DNA from: Xanthobacteraceae bacterium
Lineage (GTDB): Bacteria > Pseudomonadota > Alphaproteobacteria > Rhizobiales > Xanthobacteraceae
Length of the DNA: 14,484 nucleotides
Assembly (NCBI GenBank): GCA_025929595.1
Contig: JAICQA010000028.1
Coordinates: 1 to 14,484 of the forward strand
Reading direction: 5' to 3'
This document shows positions 1 through 7,282 of the stretch, in pieces. The position numbers and the translations under genes are program-made. Position 1 is the first letter of the stretch. Every line of letters starts with the position of its first letter. The notes under the pieces were generated by a model. That model searched no databases. It saw nothing but the letters and a program-made list of their open reading frames with translations, and had not been told where the DNA came from.

Positions 1-141
1 GAGCGACAGGCTAAGGCTCTTCAGGGCGCGGTTGTCGCCATAGAAGAACTCAAGATTCCGGATCTTCACCCGCTCGACCAGATCGGAGGACATGGCGGCG
101 TGGTGCAGGACCTCGGGGACGGCGACGGATGCAATACTCAT
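1..141 (-). CDS. pstB: Phosphate ABC transporter ATP-binding protein PstB (N-terminal part only)
   Basis: PstB is the cytoplasmic ATPase that powers the PstSCA phosphate importer. Only the first 47 codons lie in the window. The N-terminus reads MSIASVAVPEVLHHAAMSSD, followed by VKIRNLEFFYGDNRALKSLS, which matches the opening beta-strand and A-loop aromatic region (FFYGDNRAL) of PstB-type ABC ATPases. The Walker A motif would fall beyond the window edge. The ATG overlaps the TGA of pstA in an ATGA arrangement, so the two are translationally coupled. Identity rests on this short stretch and on its place directly after pstA. An internal Met at codon 17 is an alternative start. Confidence 0.9.
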   Translation of the reverse strand, partial: MSIASVAVPEVLHHAAMSSDLVERVKIRNLEFFYGDNRALKSLSLSL

Positions 142-980
142 GATTCTTTTCTCGACGATGTCAGGGCGCGCGCGGTGATGCTGAGCGCAAGCACGGTGAG
201 CGTGATGATCAGCGCGCCGGTCCAGGCGAGCCGCTGCCAGTCTTCGTAGGGACTGAGCGCGAACTGGAAAATTACGATGGGCAGGCTCGCCATCGGTGCG
301 TTCATATCGACGCTCCAGAACTGGTTGTTGAGCGACGTGAACAGCAGCGGAGCGGTCTCGCCGCTGATGCGGGCGATCGCGAGCAGGACGCCGGTGAGCA
401 TCCCGGCACGAGCCGCGCGATAACAGACATGGCGAATGACATAGGCGCGCGGCAGGCCGAGCGAGGTCGCGGCCTCGCGCAGCGGGTTCGGCACGAGCAA
501 GAGCATGTCCTCGGTGGTGCGCACGACGACCGGAATGACGATGAGCGACAGCGCGACCGCGCCCGCCCAGCCGGAGAAGTGGCCCATCGGATAGACCATG
601 ATCTCATAGACGAAGAGACCGATGACGATCGACGGCGCGCTCAGGAGAATGTCGTTGATGAAGCGGATCACGCTGGTGAGGCGGTCGTAGCGGCCGTACT
701 CGGCGAGATAGGTGCCCGCGAGAATCCCGACCGGCGTGCCGATCAGGACGGCGATCGAGGTGATGATGAGACTGCCCATGATCGGATTGAGCAGGCCGCC
801 GTCGGAGCCTGGCGGCGGCGTCATTTCCGTGAACACCTTGAGCGACAGGCCGCTCAGGCCTTCCCAGAACAACACGCCCAGAATGAGCACGAGCCAGCCG
901 AGACCGAAGGCGGTCGCGGCGAAGGACAGAGTCATGGCGATCATGTTGCGGCGGCGACGGCCGGCGAATAGCGGGTTCAT
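138..980 (-). CDS. pstA: Phosphate ABC transporter permease PstA
   Basis: This is the 280-residue inner-membrane permease that pairs with PstC to form the phosphate channel. The chosen ATG gives MNPLFAGRRRRNMIAM, a basic cytoplasmic end, followed by the first membrane segment (about residues 17-40). The binding-protein-dependent permease signature is clear: the EAATSLGLPRAYVIRHV loop that contacts the ATPase, then the PstA-typical LAIARISGETAPLLFTSL. About six hydrophobic segments are visible, as expected. The open frame continues upstream without a stop, but that extension is antisense-quality sequence inside pstC. The start lies 2 nt after the pstC stop with a GGAAGG Shine-Dalgarno, and the stop overlaps the pstB start. 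One small oddity is Cys-Tyr-Arg in the loop (HVCYRAARAG), where a proline is usual. Confidence 0.95.
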   Translation of the reverse strand: MNPLFAGRRRRNMIAMTLSFAATAFGLGWLVLILGVLFWEGLSGLSLKVFTEMTPPPGSDGGLLNPIMGSLIITSIAVLIGTPVGILAGTYLAEYGRYDRLTSVIRFINDILLSAPSIVIGLFVYEIMVYPMGHFSGWAGAVALSLIVIPVVVRTTEDMLLLVPNPLREAATSLGLPRAYVIRHVCYRAARAGMLTGVLLAIARISGETAPLLFTSLNNQFWSVDMNAPMASLPIVIFQFALSPYEDWQRLAWTGALIITLTVLALSITARALTSSRKES

Positions 981-982
981 GG

Positions 983-1966
983 TCAGGCCGCCTTCCGCTC
1001 GAGCCGCATCAGCATGTAGCGCGCGATCGCGAGCACGATGAAGGTGATGACGAAGAGGATCAGGCCGAGCGCGACCAGCGACGAACTGTAAAGATCGCCG
1101 ACCGCTTCGGTGAATTCGTTGGCGATGGTGGCGGAGATCGTGGTGCCGGGCGCGAGGGTCGAAGCGGAGATCCGGTGCGCGTTGCCGATCACGAAGGTGA
1201 CCGCCATGGTCTCGCCGAGGGCGCGGCCGAGGCCGAGCATGACGCCGCCGATCACACCGACGCGCGTGTAGGGCAGCACGACATAGCGCACGACTTCCCA
1301 GGTAGTGCAGCCGACGCCATAGGCCGCCTCCTTGAGCACGGGCGGCACCGACTCGAACACGTCGCGCGAGATCGAGGTGATGAAGGGCAGCACCATGATC
1401 GCGAGGATCAAGCCCGCGGTCAGCATGCCGATCCCGTAAGGCGGACCGGCAAAGATCGTCGACAGCACGGGGATCGGGCCGAACACGTCGATCAGGAACG
1501 GCTGCACGGTACGCTGCAAGAACGGCGCGAATACGAACAGGCCCCAGATGCCGTAGATGATGCTCGGGATGCCGGCGAGTAGCTCGATCGCGATGCCGAT
1601 CGGCCGGCGCAGCGAAGCGGGGCACAGCTCGGTGAGAAAGACCGCGATCATCAGACCGATCGGCACCGCGATCAGCATGGCAATGAGCGAGGTGACGAGA
1701 GTGCCGTAGATCGGCGCGATGGCGCCGAACTTTTCGGTCACCGGATTCCAGTGCGCCGTATAGAGAAAGCTGAAACCGAATTCGCGCAGTGCCAGCATGG
1801 AGCCGTCGATCAGCGCGACGATCGCGCCACCGAGTATGATCAGCACGCCGATCGCAGCGAGGCGGGTGAGCCAGTAGAAGGCCGTGTCGGTCAACCGAAG
1901 CCGGTTGAGGATCTTCATTCGTGAGGGGGGTTCCGCCACGGAGTACGCAGCACCTTCTGCCGTCAT
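983..1966 (-). CDS. pstC: Phosphate ABC transporter permease PstC
   Basis: This is the second phosphate-channel permease, about 327 residues from the chosen start. Family features are visible: an N-terminal cytoplasmic tail, a first membrane helix near FYWLTRLAAIGVLIILGGAI, the PIYGTLVTSLIAMLIAVPIG and ELLAGIPSIIYGIWGLFVF segments typical of PstC, the EAAYGVGCTTWEVVRYVVLP loop that contacts PstB, and GRALGETMAVTFVIGN near the end. An ATG at 1996 would add 10 residues but has no ribosome-binding site and begins only 16 nt after the pstS-pstC hairpin. The ATG at 1966 has GGAGAG upstream and is preferred. A third ATG at 1918 (MKILNRLRL) is possible. The stop is 2 nt before pstA. Confidence 0.93.
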   Translation of the reverse strand: MTAEGAAYSVAEPPSRMKILNRLRLTDTAFYWLTRLAAIGVLIILGGAIVALIDGSMLALREFGFSFLYTAHWNPVTEKFGAIAPIYGTLVTSLIAMLIAVPIGLMIAVFLTELCPASLRRPIGIAIELLAGIPSIIYGIWGLFVFAPFLQRTVQPFLIDVFGPIPVLSTIFAGPPYGIGMLTAGLILAIMVLPFITSISRDVFESVPPVLKEAAYGVGCTTWEVVRYVVLPYTRVGVIGGVMLGLGRALGETMAVTFVIGNAHRISASTLAPGTTISATIANEFTEAVGDLYSSSLVALGLILFVITFIVLAIARYMLMRLERKAA

Positions 1967-2012
1967 GTCGACCACAGGCTCTCTCCGCGCGGGCATTACA
2001 AATCAGACTTTG

Positions 2013-2042
2013 GAGGAAAGGCGCGCGTCGGCGCCTTTCCTC
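2013..2042 (-). terminator. pstS-pstC intergenic hairpin (attenuator or mRNA stabiliser)
   Basis: A perfect 12-bp inverted repeat (GAGGAAAGGCGC / GCGCCTTTCCTC) with a 6-nt loop starts 12 nt after the pstS stop codon. No uridine run follows on the transcribed strand (next bases CAAAGTCTG), so it is not a textbook intrinsic terminator. Stem-loops in this position are known in other pst operons, where they protect the pstS 3' end or partly terminate transcription so that the binding protein is made in excess. That role is inferred here. Confidence 0.7.
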
Positions 2043-2054
2043 TGTTCGCGTCGG

Positions 2055-3104
2055 TCAGTTCGTGACCTGGTAGACAGCCTTGCCGCTCTTGTCCTTGATC
2101 TCGGATGCCCAGGTTGCCTTGATGTCCTTCACGACATTGTCGGGCATCGGAACGTAGTGCAGCTCATCCGCGAACTTGTCGCCCTTGTCGAAGGACCAGG
2201 CGAAGAAGCGAAGCGCCTCGCCGGTCACGGCTGCATCCTGTGGCTGTTTGTAAAGCAGAATCCACGTGGCCGCCGTCATCGGCCACGAAGCGTCGCCCGG
2301 CTGGTTGGCGAGAATCACGCCGTAACCCGGCTTCGACTTCCAGTTTGCGTTGGCTGCGGCCGCCTGGAACGCTTCCGAAGTCGGCTCGACCGCCTTGCCC
2401 GCCTTGTTGATCATCCTGGTATGGGTGAGCTTGTTCTGGAGCGCGTAGGCGTATTCGACATAACCGATCGCACCCTTGGTGTTCGCGACGTTGTTCGCGA
2501 CACCTTCGTTGCCCTTGGCGCCGATGCCGACCGGCCATTGCAGCGACGTGTTCACGCCGACCTTCGACTTCCAGTCCGCGCTCACATCCGCGAGGTAGTA
2601 GGCGAAGTTGTAGGTCGTGCCCGAGCCGTCGGAGCGGTGGACGATCGCGATCGCCGTACTGGGCAATTTCACGTTCGCGTTGAGCTTCTGGATCGCGGCG
2701 TCGTCCCACTTGGTGATGTCGCCGAGATAGATTTTGGCGAGCGTCGGGCCGTCGAGGACGATCTGGCCCGGCTTGATGCCTTCGAGGTTCACGACCGGCA
2801 CGATGCCGCCCATGACCATCGGGAACTGGACGAGGCCGGTTTCGTCGAGGTCCTTGCCGGTGAGCGGGGCGTCGCTCGCGCCGAAGGTGACGGTCCTGGC
2901 CTTGATCTGCTTGATGCCGCCGCCGGAGCCGATCGACTGATAATTCAGGCCGATGCCGGTTTCTTTCTTATAGGCGTCGGCCCACTTCGCATAAATCGGA
3001 TAGGGGAACGTTGCGCCGGCGCCCGAAATTTCGGCGGCAAGCGCGCTCGAAGCGGCGCCGGTCAGCGCGACAGCCGCGGTCAAGGCGAGGGTTGAGAGCT
3101 TCAT
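2055..3104 (-). CDS. pstS: Periplasmic phosphate-binding protein PstS
   Basis: PstS is the high-affinity phosphate receptor that delivers phosphate to PstCAB. The 349-residue protein begins with a clear Sec signal peptide (MKLSTLALTAAVALTGAASS, cleavage near ALA-A about residues 23-24). Phosphate-contact motifs follow in the usual order: GAGATFPYPIYAKW, IGSGGGIKQI, FGASDAPLTG and HRSDGSGTTYNF. The length is normal for the family. The ATG at 3104 is chosen because it starts the signal peptide and has AAAGG 8-9 nt upstream; a 22-codon upstream extension in the same frame would put charged residues before the signal. It lies downstream of a Pho box and is followed by a hairpin before pstC, as expected for the most abundant component. 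Confidence 0.97.
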   Translation of the reverse strand: MKLSTLALTAAVALTGAASSALAAEISGAGATFPYPIYAKWADAYKKETGIGLNYQSIGSGGGIKQIKARTVTFGASDAPLTGKDLDETGLVQFPMVMGGIVPVVNLEGIKPGQIVLDGPTLAKIYLGDITKWDDAAIQKLNANVKLPSTAIAIVHRSDGSGTTYNFAYYLADVSADWKSKVGVNTSLQWPVGIGAKGNEGVANNVANTKGAIGYVEYAYALQNKLTHTRMINKAGKAVEPTSEAFQAAAANANWKSKPGYGVILANQPGDASWPMTAATWILLYKQPQDAAVTGEALRFFAWSFDKGDKFADELHYVPMPDNVVKDIKATWASEIKDKSGKAVYQVTN

Positions 3105-3202
3105 GGACAGTGCCTTTCTGTGAATCGAACAATCGACCTTCCGGCCGAAAGGCCACTCTTTGCGTGGCATCGGGACTCCTAGGGATCCTCGGCCAAACTT
3201 CT

Positions 3203-3231
3203 ATGACTGGCGGGTGACAGGCAGATGACAG
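3203..3231 (-). promoter_or_regulatory. Pho box: three tandem PhoB-binding units
   Basis: Read on the minus strand there are three 7-mers, CTGTCAT, CTGTCAC and CAGTCAT, each separated by exactly 4 nt (CTGC, CCGC). They form an 11-bp-periodic array, against the known Pho-box unit CTGTCAT-N4-CTGTCAT. The array sits in the phoR-pstS gap, with its near edge 99 nt upstream of the pstS ATG. It should make pstSCAB inducible by phosphorylated PhoB. Confidence 0.92.
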
Positions 3232-3257
3232 GCCAAGCGCCTGCCGGCGCTGGCTTT

Positions 3258-4568
3258 TTATACGCTGCCCGGTGTGGAGAGCGGGATGCGGGCCGCAAAG
3301 GACGCGCCCTTGCCGAGTTCGCTCTCGATCGCAAGCCGCCCGCGATGGCGCGAGAGGATGTGCTTCACGATGGCGAGGCCGAGTCCGGTGCCGCCCTCGG
3401 CGCGGCTCGTCTGCGCGTCCACGCGATAAAAGCGCTCGGTCAGGCGCGGCAAATGTTCGGGCGCAATGCCGGGACCGAAGTCGCGGACGGTGACAACCGC
3501 CTCCGCCCCCTCCCGCGCAAGCGCGACTTCGACGCGCTTGCCGCTGCCGCCGTATTTCAGCGCGTTCTCGATCAGGTTCTCGAAGAGGCGCGTGAGCTCA
3601 TCGCGCTCGCCCTGCACGAGCAAGGGCTGCTCCTTGCCGGTGACAACGAGCTCGACATTGCGCTCCTTCGCGAGCGGCGCGAGCGTATCGCAGACGACGC
3701 CGACGATTGCGACCAAGTCGACGACCGTTTGCGGGCGAAGATGTTCGTTCAGCTCGATACGCGAGAGCGACAGGAGATCGTCGATCAGGCGCGACATGCG
3801 CCGCGCCTGATCGACCATGATGCCAAGGAAGCGGTCGCGCGCCGCGCCGTCGTTCTTCGCGGGACCTTGCAGTGTTTCGATGAATCCGGAGAGGGAGGCG
3901 AGCGGCGTGCGCAATTCGTGGCTCGCGTTCGCAACGAAATCGGCGCGCATGCGATCGACGCGGCGTTGCGCCGTGAGATCGTGAAAGGTCAACAAAAAGG
4001 CGTCGGCGTTGCGCATATCCACCGCGCCGGCAAACAGGATCGGCGTCACATAAACTTCAAACGCGCGCTCGACCGGCGCGCGCTCGTTGAATTCCACGCG
4101 CCGCGCCGTTCCATCGGCAGCGGCGCGCACGGCTTCGATAATCTCCGGCGCGCGCACGGTGAAGGAGAGCGGCTCGCCGCGACGCACCGGACCAATGGAG
4201 CGCACGGTCGCCTCGTTGCCGACGAGGATCGACCCGCGGCGGTCGATCAGGAGCGCAGGCTCGGGCAGCGCGCCGATCACGGCGGCGAGTTGCGGATCGA
4301 CGGCGAACGGAATGCGCGAGGACGTCACCGGCGCGGCCGCCGGCGCGGCGATCCGCGAGCGGCGCGGGATCAGCGCGGCGGCACCAATGAGGAGAGCAGC
4401 CGCCGCAGCTTCAACGGGTGTCAGCTTTCCCCAGAACGCCAACAGAAGAAGTACGGCGAACGCCACCGCCAGCACCCAGCGCGCGGCATAGATACGCGCG
4501 CGCCAGTCCTGGCTGCGCAAGGATGAGGGTCGTGTGGCCGTTCCGGCGGCGTCGATCGATTCCGGCAT
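3258..4568 (-). CDS. phoR: Phosphate-regulon sensor histidine kinase PhoR
   Basis: PhoR is the membrane histidine kinase that phosphorylates PhoB under phosphate limitation. From the ATG at 4568 it has 436 residues. Two hydrophobic segments span about residues 31-46 and 52-67. A PAS-like domain follows (about 90-200; LPEPALLIDRRGSILVGNEA). The HisKA dimerisation domain contains ASHELRTPLASL with phospho-acceptor His217. The ATPase domain shows NLIENALKYG (N box, from 331), DFGPGIAP (363-370), the F box ERFYRVD and GTGLGLAIVKH (393-403). These details and the position immediately upstream of pstS fit PhoR of the Hyphomicrobiales. The frame extends upstream to further ATGs (4670, 4682), but that stretch is proline- and cysteine-rich and runs into the divergent promoter region. 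The start is therefore moderately certain; function is highly certain. Confidence 0.93.
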   Translation of the reverse strand: MPESIDAAGTATRPSSLRSQDWRARIYAARWVLAVAFAVLLLLAFWGKLTPVEAAAAALLIGAAALIPRRSRIAAPAAAPVTSSRIPFAVDPQLAAVIGALPEPALLIDRRGSILVGNEATVRSIGPVRRGEPLSFTVRAPEIIEAVRAAADGTARRVEFNERAPVERAFEVYVTPILFAGAVDMRNADAFLLTFHDLTAQRRVDRMRADFVANASHELRTPLASLSGFIETLQGPAKNDGAARDRFLGIMVDQARRMSRLIDDLLSLSRIELNEHLRPQTVVDLVAIVGVVCDTLAPLAKERNVELVVTGKEQPLLVQGERDELTRLFENLIENALKYGGSGKRVEVALAREGAEAVVTVRDFGPGIAPEHLPRLTERFYRVDAQTSRAEGGTGLGLAIVKHILSRHRGRLAIESELGKGASFAARIPLSTPGSV

Positions 4569-4668
4569 ATTGGTTTCCGCCGACAGATGTAGCGCGCTCG
4601 GGCGAAGCACGCCATGCACCGCATCGGCCGGCGGCCGAAAGACACTCGCTTGCGGCGCAATTTCGCCC

Positions 4669-4686
4669 ATGACATCAACCATACAG
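4669..4686 (-). promoter_or_regulatory. Weak Pho-box-like repeat upstream of phoR
   Basis: On the minus strand CTGTATG-GTTG-ATGTCAT has the 7-4-7 spacing of a Pho box; the second unit matches CTGTCAT at 6 of 7 positions and the first at only 4 of 7. Its near edge is 101 nt from the phoR start, close to the 99 nt seen for the strong box at pstS. It is a tentative autoregulatory site only. Confidence 0.25.
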
Positions 4687-4716
4687 TCAGGCGGGCAACA
4701 CGATTCGGAGGCGGTG

Positions 4717-5304
4717 ATGAAGCGGATAATGGCAGCGGGTGTTGTGTTGTTCGGCCTGGCGGGCATCGCCGAGGCGGAGACTATGCCGTCTCCGGCTGCC
4801 GACTACCGCAGCAAGGGCCGCATGGCGGGCGGCATGACGGTCGAGTACCGGCACTCCAACGGCAAGATGCGCATGGAAATGCGCTCAGCGGAAATGCCGC
4901 AGCCGATGGTCGGCTATTTCGACGTGAAGACGCAGAAGGGCATCATGATCATGTCGATGCCCGGCATGGCGCCGATGGCGATCGAAACCGGCGCAGGCGA
5001 AAAAGGCAATGTCGGCGTCGCGGCGGGCTCGGGCCAGCGCGTCGGCACGGACAAGGTGGCGGGCGAAACCTGCGATCTCTGGAAGCCCGACACCAAGACC
5101 GCCGATGACAAGAAGATGGACGCCCTCGTCTGCGTCACGCGCGACGGCATCATGTTGCGCATGAGCGGCAATGTGGAGGGCAAGCGGCAGACGATCTTTG
5201 AGGTGACGGAGCTCGAACGCGCGCCGCAGAACATCAAGGACCTCACGCCGCCGCCGGGCCTGAAGCCCATGAAACTGCCGGGCGGCATGCCGCCGCGCAA
5301 GTAG
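4717..5304 (+). CDS. Secreted methionine-rich protein, DUF4412-like
   Basis: This is a 195-residue protein of unknown function. It starts with a signal peptide (MKRIMAAGVVLFGLAGIAEA, predicted cleavage about residue 20), so it is probably periplasmic. The ATG at 4717 has GGAGG 5 nt upstream. The mature part carries about 18 methionines, clustered between residues 36 and 87 (for example MRMEMRSAEM and IMIMSMPGMAPM). Two cysteines at 119 and 139 lie in a fold resembling DUF4412 (VAGETCDLWKP, then VCVTRDGIMLRM). The C-terminus is proline-rich (LTPPPGLKPMKLPGGMPP). It is divergent from phoR and convergent with the next gene, whose stop codon is separated from its own by one base. The family assignment is by pattern only. 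Confidence 0.8.
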   Translation: MKRIMAAGVVLFGLAGIAEAETMPSPAADYRSKGRMAGGMTVEYRHSNGKMRMEMRSAEMPQPMVGYFDVKTQKGIMIMSMPGMAPMAIETGAGEKGNVGVAAGSGQRVGTDKVAGETCDLWKPDTKTADDKKMDALVCVTRDGIMLRMSGNVEGKRQTIFEVTELERAPQNIKDLTPPPGLKPMKLPGGMPPRK

Positions 5305-5305
5305 G

Positions 5306-6316
5306 TCAGGCCGCGGTCGAGGGCCGGCGGCGCGGCTTGGTCACGATGCGTCGCGGCTTCATGACGAATTCGCGGTAGGCAACGATCGCGAGCGAGAGCG
5401 CGAACGGAATAATGTAATAGAGCAGCCGGAACAGGAGCAGCGCGCCGACCAGCTCCTCGCGGTTGAACTGCGCGAGCGCGATCAGCATCGTGGCGTCGAA
5501 TACGCCAATGCCGCCGGGCGTGTGACTCGCGAAGCCCAAGAGCGTCGCCGCGATGAAGATCACCGCGAGCGAAATGAAATCGATCGGCGGTTCGGCCGGC
5601 ATCAGCATGTACATCGCCGCCGCGCAACAGGCGAGATCGATGACGCCGATGGAAATCTGCAAGAGCGTCAATCGGCCGCCCGGCAGCGTCACCGACCATC
5701 CGCCGCGGCCGAATTTGCGGTCCGCGATGCTCACCCAGATCGTGTAGGCGGCGAGCAGCGCCAACAACATGACGCCGGCCGCGTAGTTGACGGCCGGCGG
5801 CAGGCGATCCACCGCGGCCGCGGCCTCGGGGTGAATAATGAAGCCGAGCCCAAGCACGGCGATGTTGCCGAGCCAGAACGTAAGGCCGGCGATGAAACAG
5901 ATCTTCGCAACCTCGACAGCGCTCAAGCCGCTCGCGGTCGAATAGATGCGGAAGCGTACCGTGCCACCGCTGAAGATCGAGAAGCCGACATTGTGGCCGA
6001 TCGAGTAGCTGGTGAAGCCCGCGATCGCCGCCGTGCGATACGGCACCTCATCGCGCCCGATCGTTCGCAACGCGAAGTAATCGTAAAAGGTGAGCGTGAT
6101 GTAACCCGCGGCCACGAACAGCGCGGCGATAAAAATGTTCAGCGCACTCGTCTGGCGGATCGCGTCGAGCACTTCGCGGGGGTCGATGCCGCGCAGGAGT
6201 TTATAGAGGACGTAGAGCGCAATGACGGTGATCGACAGGCCGAGCACGACACCGACGCGGTGCCAGTTCACCCGTTCGCGCAAAAACCCGTCGATGCTGC
6301 GCCACCAGTCGTGCAT
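5306..6316 (-). CDS. Lysylphosphatidylglycerol synthase-type membrane protein (MprF flippase domain / UPF0104)
   Basis: This is a 336-residue polytopic membrane protein with about eight hydrophobic segments. It matches the MprF transmembrane (flippase) domain family: a charged N-terminus, HNVGFSIFSGGTVRFRIYS and, near the C-terminus, ASHTPGGIGVFDATMLIAL, the PGGxGxF(D/E) hallmark. It lacks the soluble aminoacyl-transferase domain of full MprF, so it is more likely a lipid translocase or an uncharacterised relative than a lysyl-PG synthase. The ATG at 6316 is chosen because AAGGAG lies 4 nt upstream; in-frame ATGs at 6397 and 6403 lack this and would add a proline-rich unstructured tail. The C-terminus is very basic (MKPRRIVTKPRRRP). 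It is divergent from folE, with about 230 bp between them. Confidence 0.88.
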   Translation of the reverse strand: MHDWWRSIDGFLRERVNWHRVGVVLGLSITVIALYVLYKLLRGIDPREVLDAIRQTSALNIFIAALFVAAGYITLTFYDYFALRTIGRDEVPYRTAAIAGFTSYSIGHNVGFSIFSGGTVRFRIYSTASGLSAVEVAKICFIAGLTFWLGNIAVLGLGFIIHPEAAAAVDRLPPAVNYAAGVMLLALLAAYTIWVSIADRKFGRGGWSVTLPGGRLTLLQISIGVIDLACCAAAMYMLMPAEPPIDFISLAVIFIAATLLGFASHTPGGIGVFDATMLIALAQFNREELVGALLLFRLLYYIIPFALSLAIVAYREFVMKPRRIVTKPRRRPSTAA

Positions 6317-6432
6317 TGGGCTCCTTCCCGCAAAACCGCCGGGTCGCGGCGCCGGTTCCGGGTGTGCTGGCTCTAGCAGGCGCTCCGGCCGGTTCATAGG
6401 CATTCTAACGGCCAAGCGTTGTCGGACGATTG

Positions 6433-6453
6433 ACGCCGGGGCCGCCCCGGCGT
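6433..6453. repeat. 9-bp perfect hairpin in the divergent lpg-type/folE promoter region
   Basis: ACGCCGGGG and CCCCGGCGT flank a 3-nt loop (CCG). It lies about 96 nt before the folE ATG and 117 nt before the divergent membrane-protein start. It could be an operator or a transcript stem; no family of riboswitch is recognisable. Confidence 0.45.
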
Positions 6454-6493
6454 GGGCGGCAAAGTCCCACCTGGATGGGGCGTTCCGGCGCGG

Positions 6494-6524
6494 TTGACGC
6501 CCGTGTTCCCGAGGCAAATATTCA
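6494..6524 (+). promoter_or_regulatory. Candidate sigma-70-type promoter for folE
   Basis: TTGACG (6494-6499) matches the -35 consensus at 5 of 6 positions. It is followed by an AT-rich AAATATTCA stretch that offers AATATT at a 17-bp spacing or TATTCA at 19 bp. Neither -10 is a strong match, so this is a suggestion from sequence only. Confidence 0.3.
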
Positions 6525-6549
6525 TTCCAGACAGGTTTTGCGAGGGTCC

Positions 6550-7215
6550 ATGAGCTGCACCATTCACCGTCTCCCCGCCTCCCGCCTCAGCAACGAAGCG
6601 GTCGGCGTGCTGGAGCCCGCCGAAAAGGCAACCATGATCGAGGCGGCCGCGGGGAAGCTCGAGGAACTGTTCGACATCCTCCAGCTCGACACCAAGAACG
6701 ACCACAACATGCAGGAGACGCCGATGCGCGTCGCCCGGATGCTGGTCGAGGACCTGATGTACGGCCGCTACAGCGCGCCGCCGGCCGTCACCGAGTTCGA
6801 GAATGTCGAGCGTTACGACCAGTTGCTCGTGACCGGCCCGATCGAAGTGCGCTCGACCTGCGCGCATCACCTGATGCCGATCGTCGGCCAGGCCTTCATC
6901 GGTGTGCTGCCCTCGCCCGACGGCAAGATCATCGGGCTCTCGAAATACGACCGTATCGTTCATTACTTTTCGGCGCGGTTGCAAATCCAGGAAGAGCTGG
7001 TCGCGCAGATCGGCAAATACATCATGGACGTGACGCAGCCGCGCGGGCTCGCCATCCGCATCAGCGCCGTGCACCTGTGCCGCACGCATCGCGGCGTACG
7101 CGCGAGCATCGACAGCCGCATGGTCAACAGCGCCTTCTACGGCGAGTTCCTCACCGACCCGAATTTGAAGGCGTCGTTCCTGCAGGAAGCGCTGGCGCTG
7201 GAAGAGAGGCGCTAG
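6550..7215 (+). CDS. folE: GTP cyclohydrolase I
   Basis: FolE converts GTP to 7,8-dihydroneopterin triphosphate, the first step of folate synthesis and, in many bacteria, of queuosine. The 221-residue protein has the normal length and order of motifs: NMQETPMRVARMLVEDLMYG, RSTCAHHLMPIVG, IIGLSKYDRIVHYFSARLQI followed by QEEL, and SAVHLCRTHRGVR. By alignment to E. coli FolE the zinc ligands Cys110, His113 and Cys181 correspond to Cys104, His107 and Cys177, all present. The residue matching Glu111 (CEHH) is Ala105 (CAHH). The ATG at 6550 has GAGG 5 nt upstream. The next gene, a reductase-like protein, starts 67 nt downstream on the same strand and may be co-transcribed. Confidence 0.95.
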   Translation: MSCTIHRLPASRLSNEAVGVLEPAEKATMIEAAAGKLEELFDILQLDTKNDHNMQETPMRVARMLVEDLMYGRYSAPPAVTEFENVERYDQLLVTGPIEVRSTCAHHLMPIVGQAFIGVLPSPDGKIIGLSKYDRIVHYFSARLQIQEELVAQIGKYIMDVTQPRGLAIRISAVHLCRTHRGVRASIDSRMVNSAFYGEFLTDPNLKASFLQEALALEERR

Positions 7216-7282
7216 AGCGCCGACAAGAATTCGCCGAACACGTCTTCAGGTTCGCGGCTGCATCCGCCGTGAAGGAACCGAC

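Noticed and set aside
981..1625. Long upstream extension of the pstA frame (495-residue frame in total)
   Set aside because: It lies wholly within pstC on the same strand in another frame, is extremely Arg/His-rich, and the pstA family start is clear at 980.
2164..2709. 181-codon frame antiparallel in register to pstS (same strand, other frame)
   Set aside because: It is a shifted-frame shadow of pstS with Arg/Gly-rich low-complexity composition.
3225..4526. 433-codon open frame on the plus strand
   Set aside because: It is antisense to phoR. Its Arg/Ala/Gly/Asp-rich composition with no domain is what GC-rich antisense frames produce.
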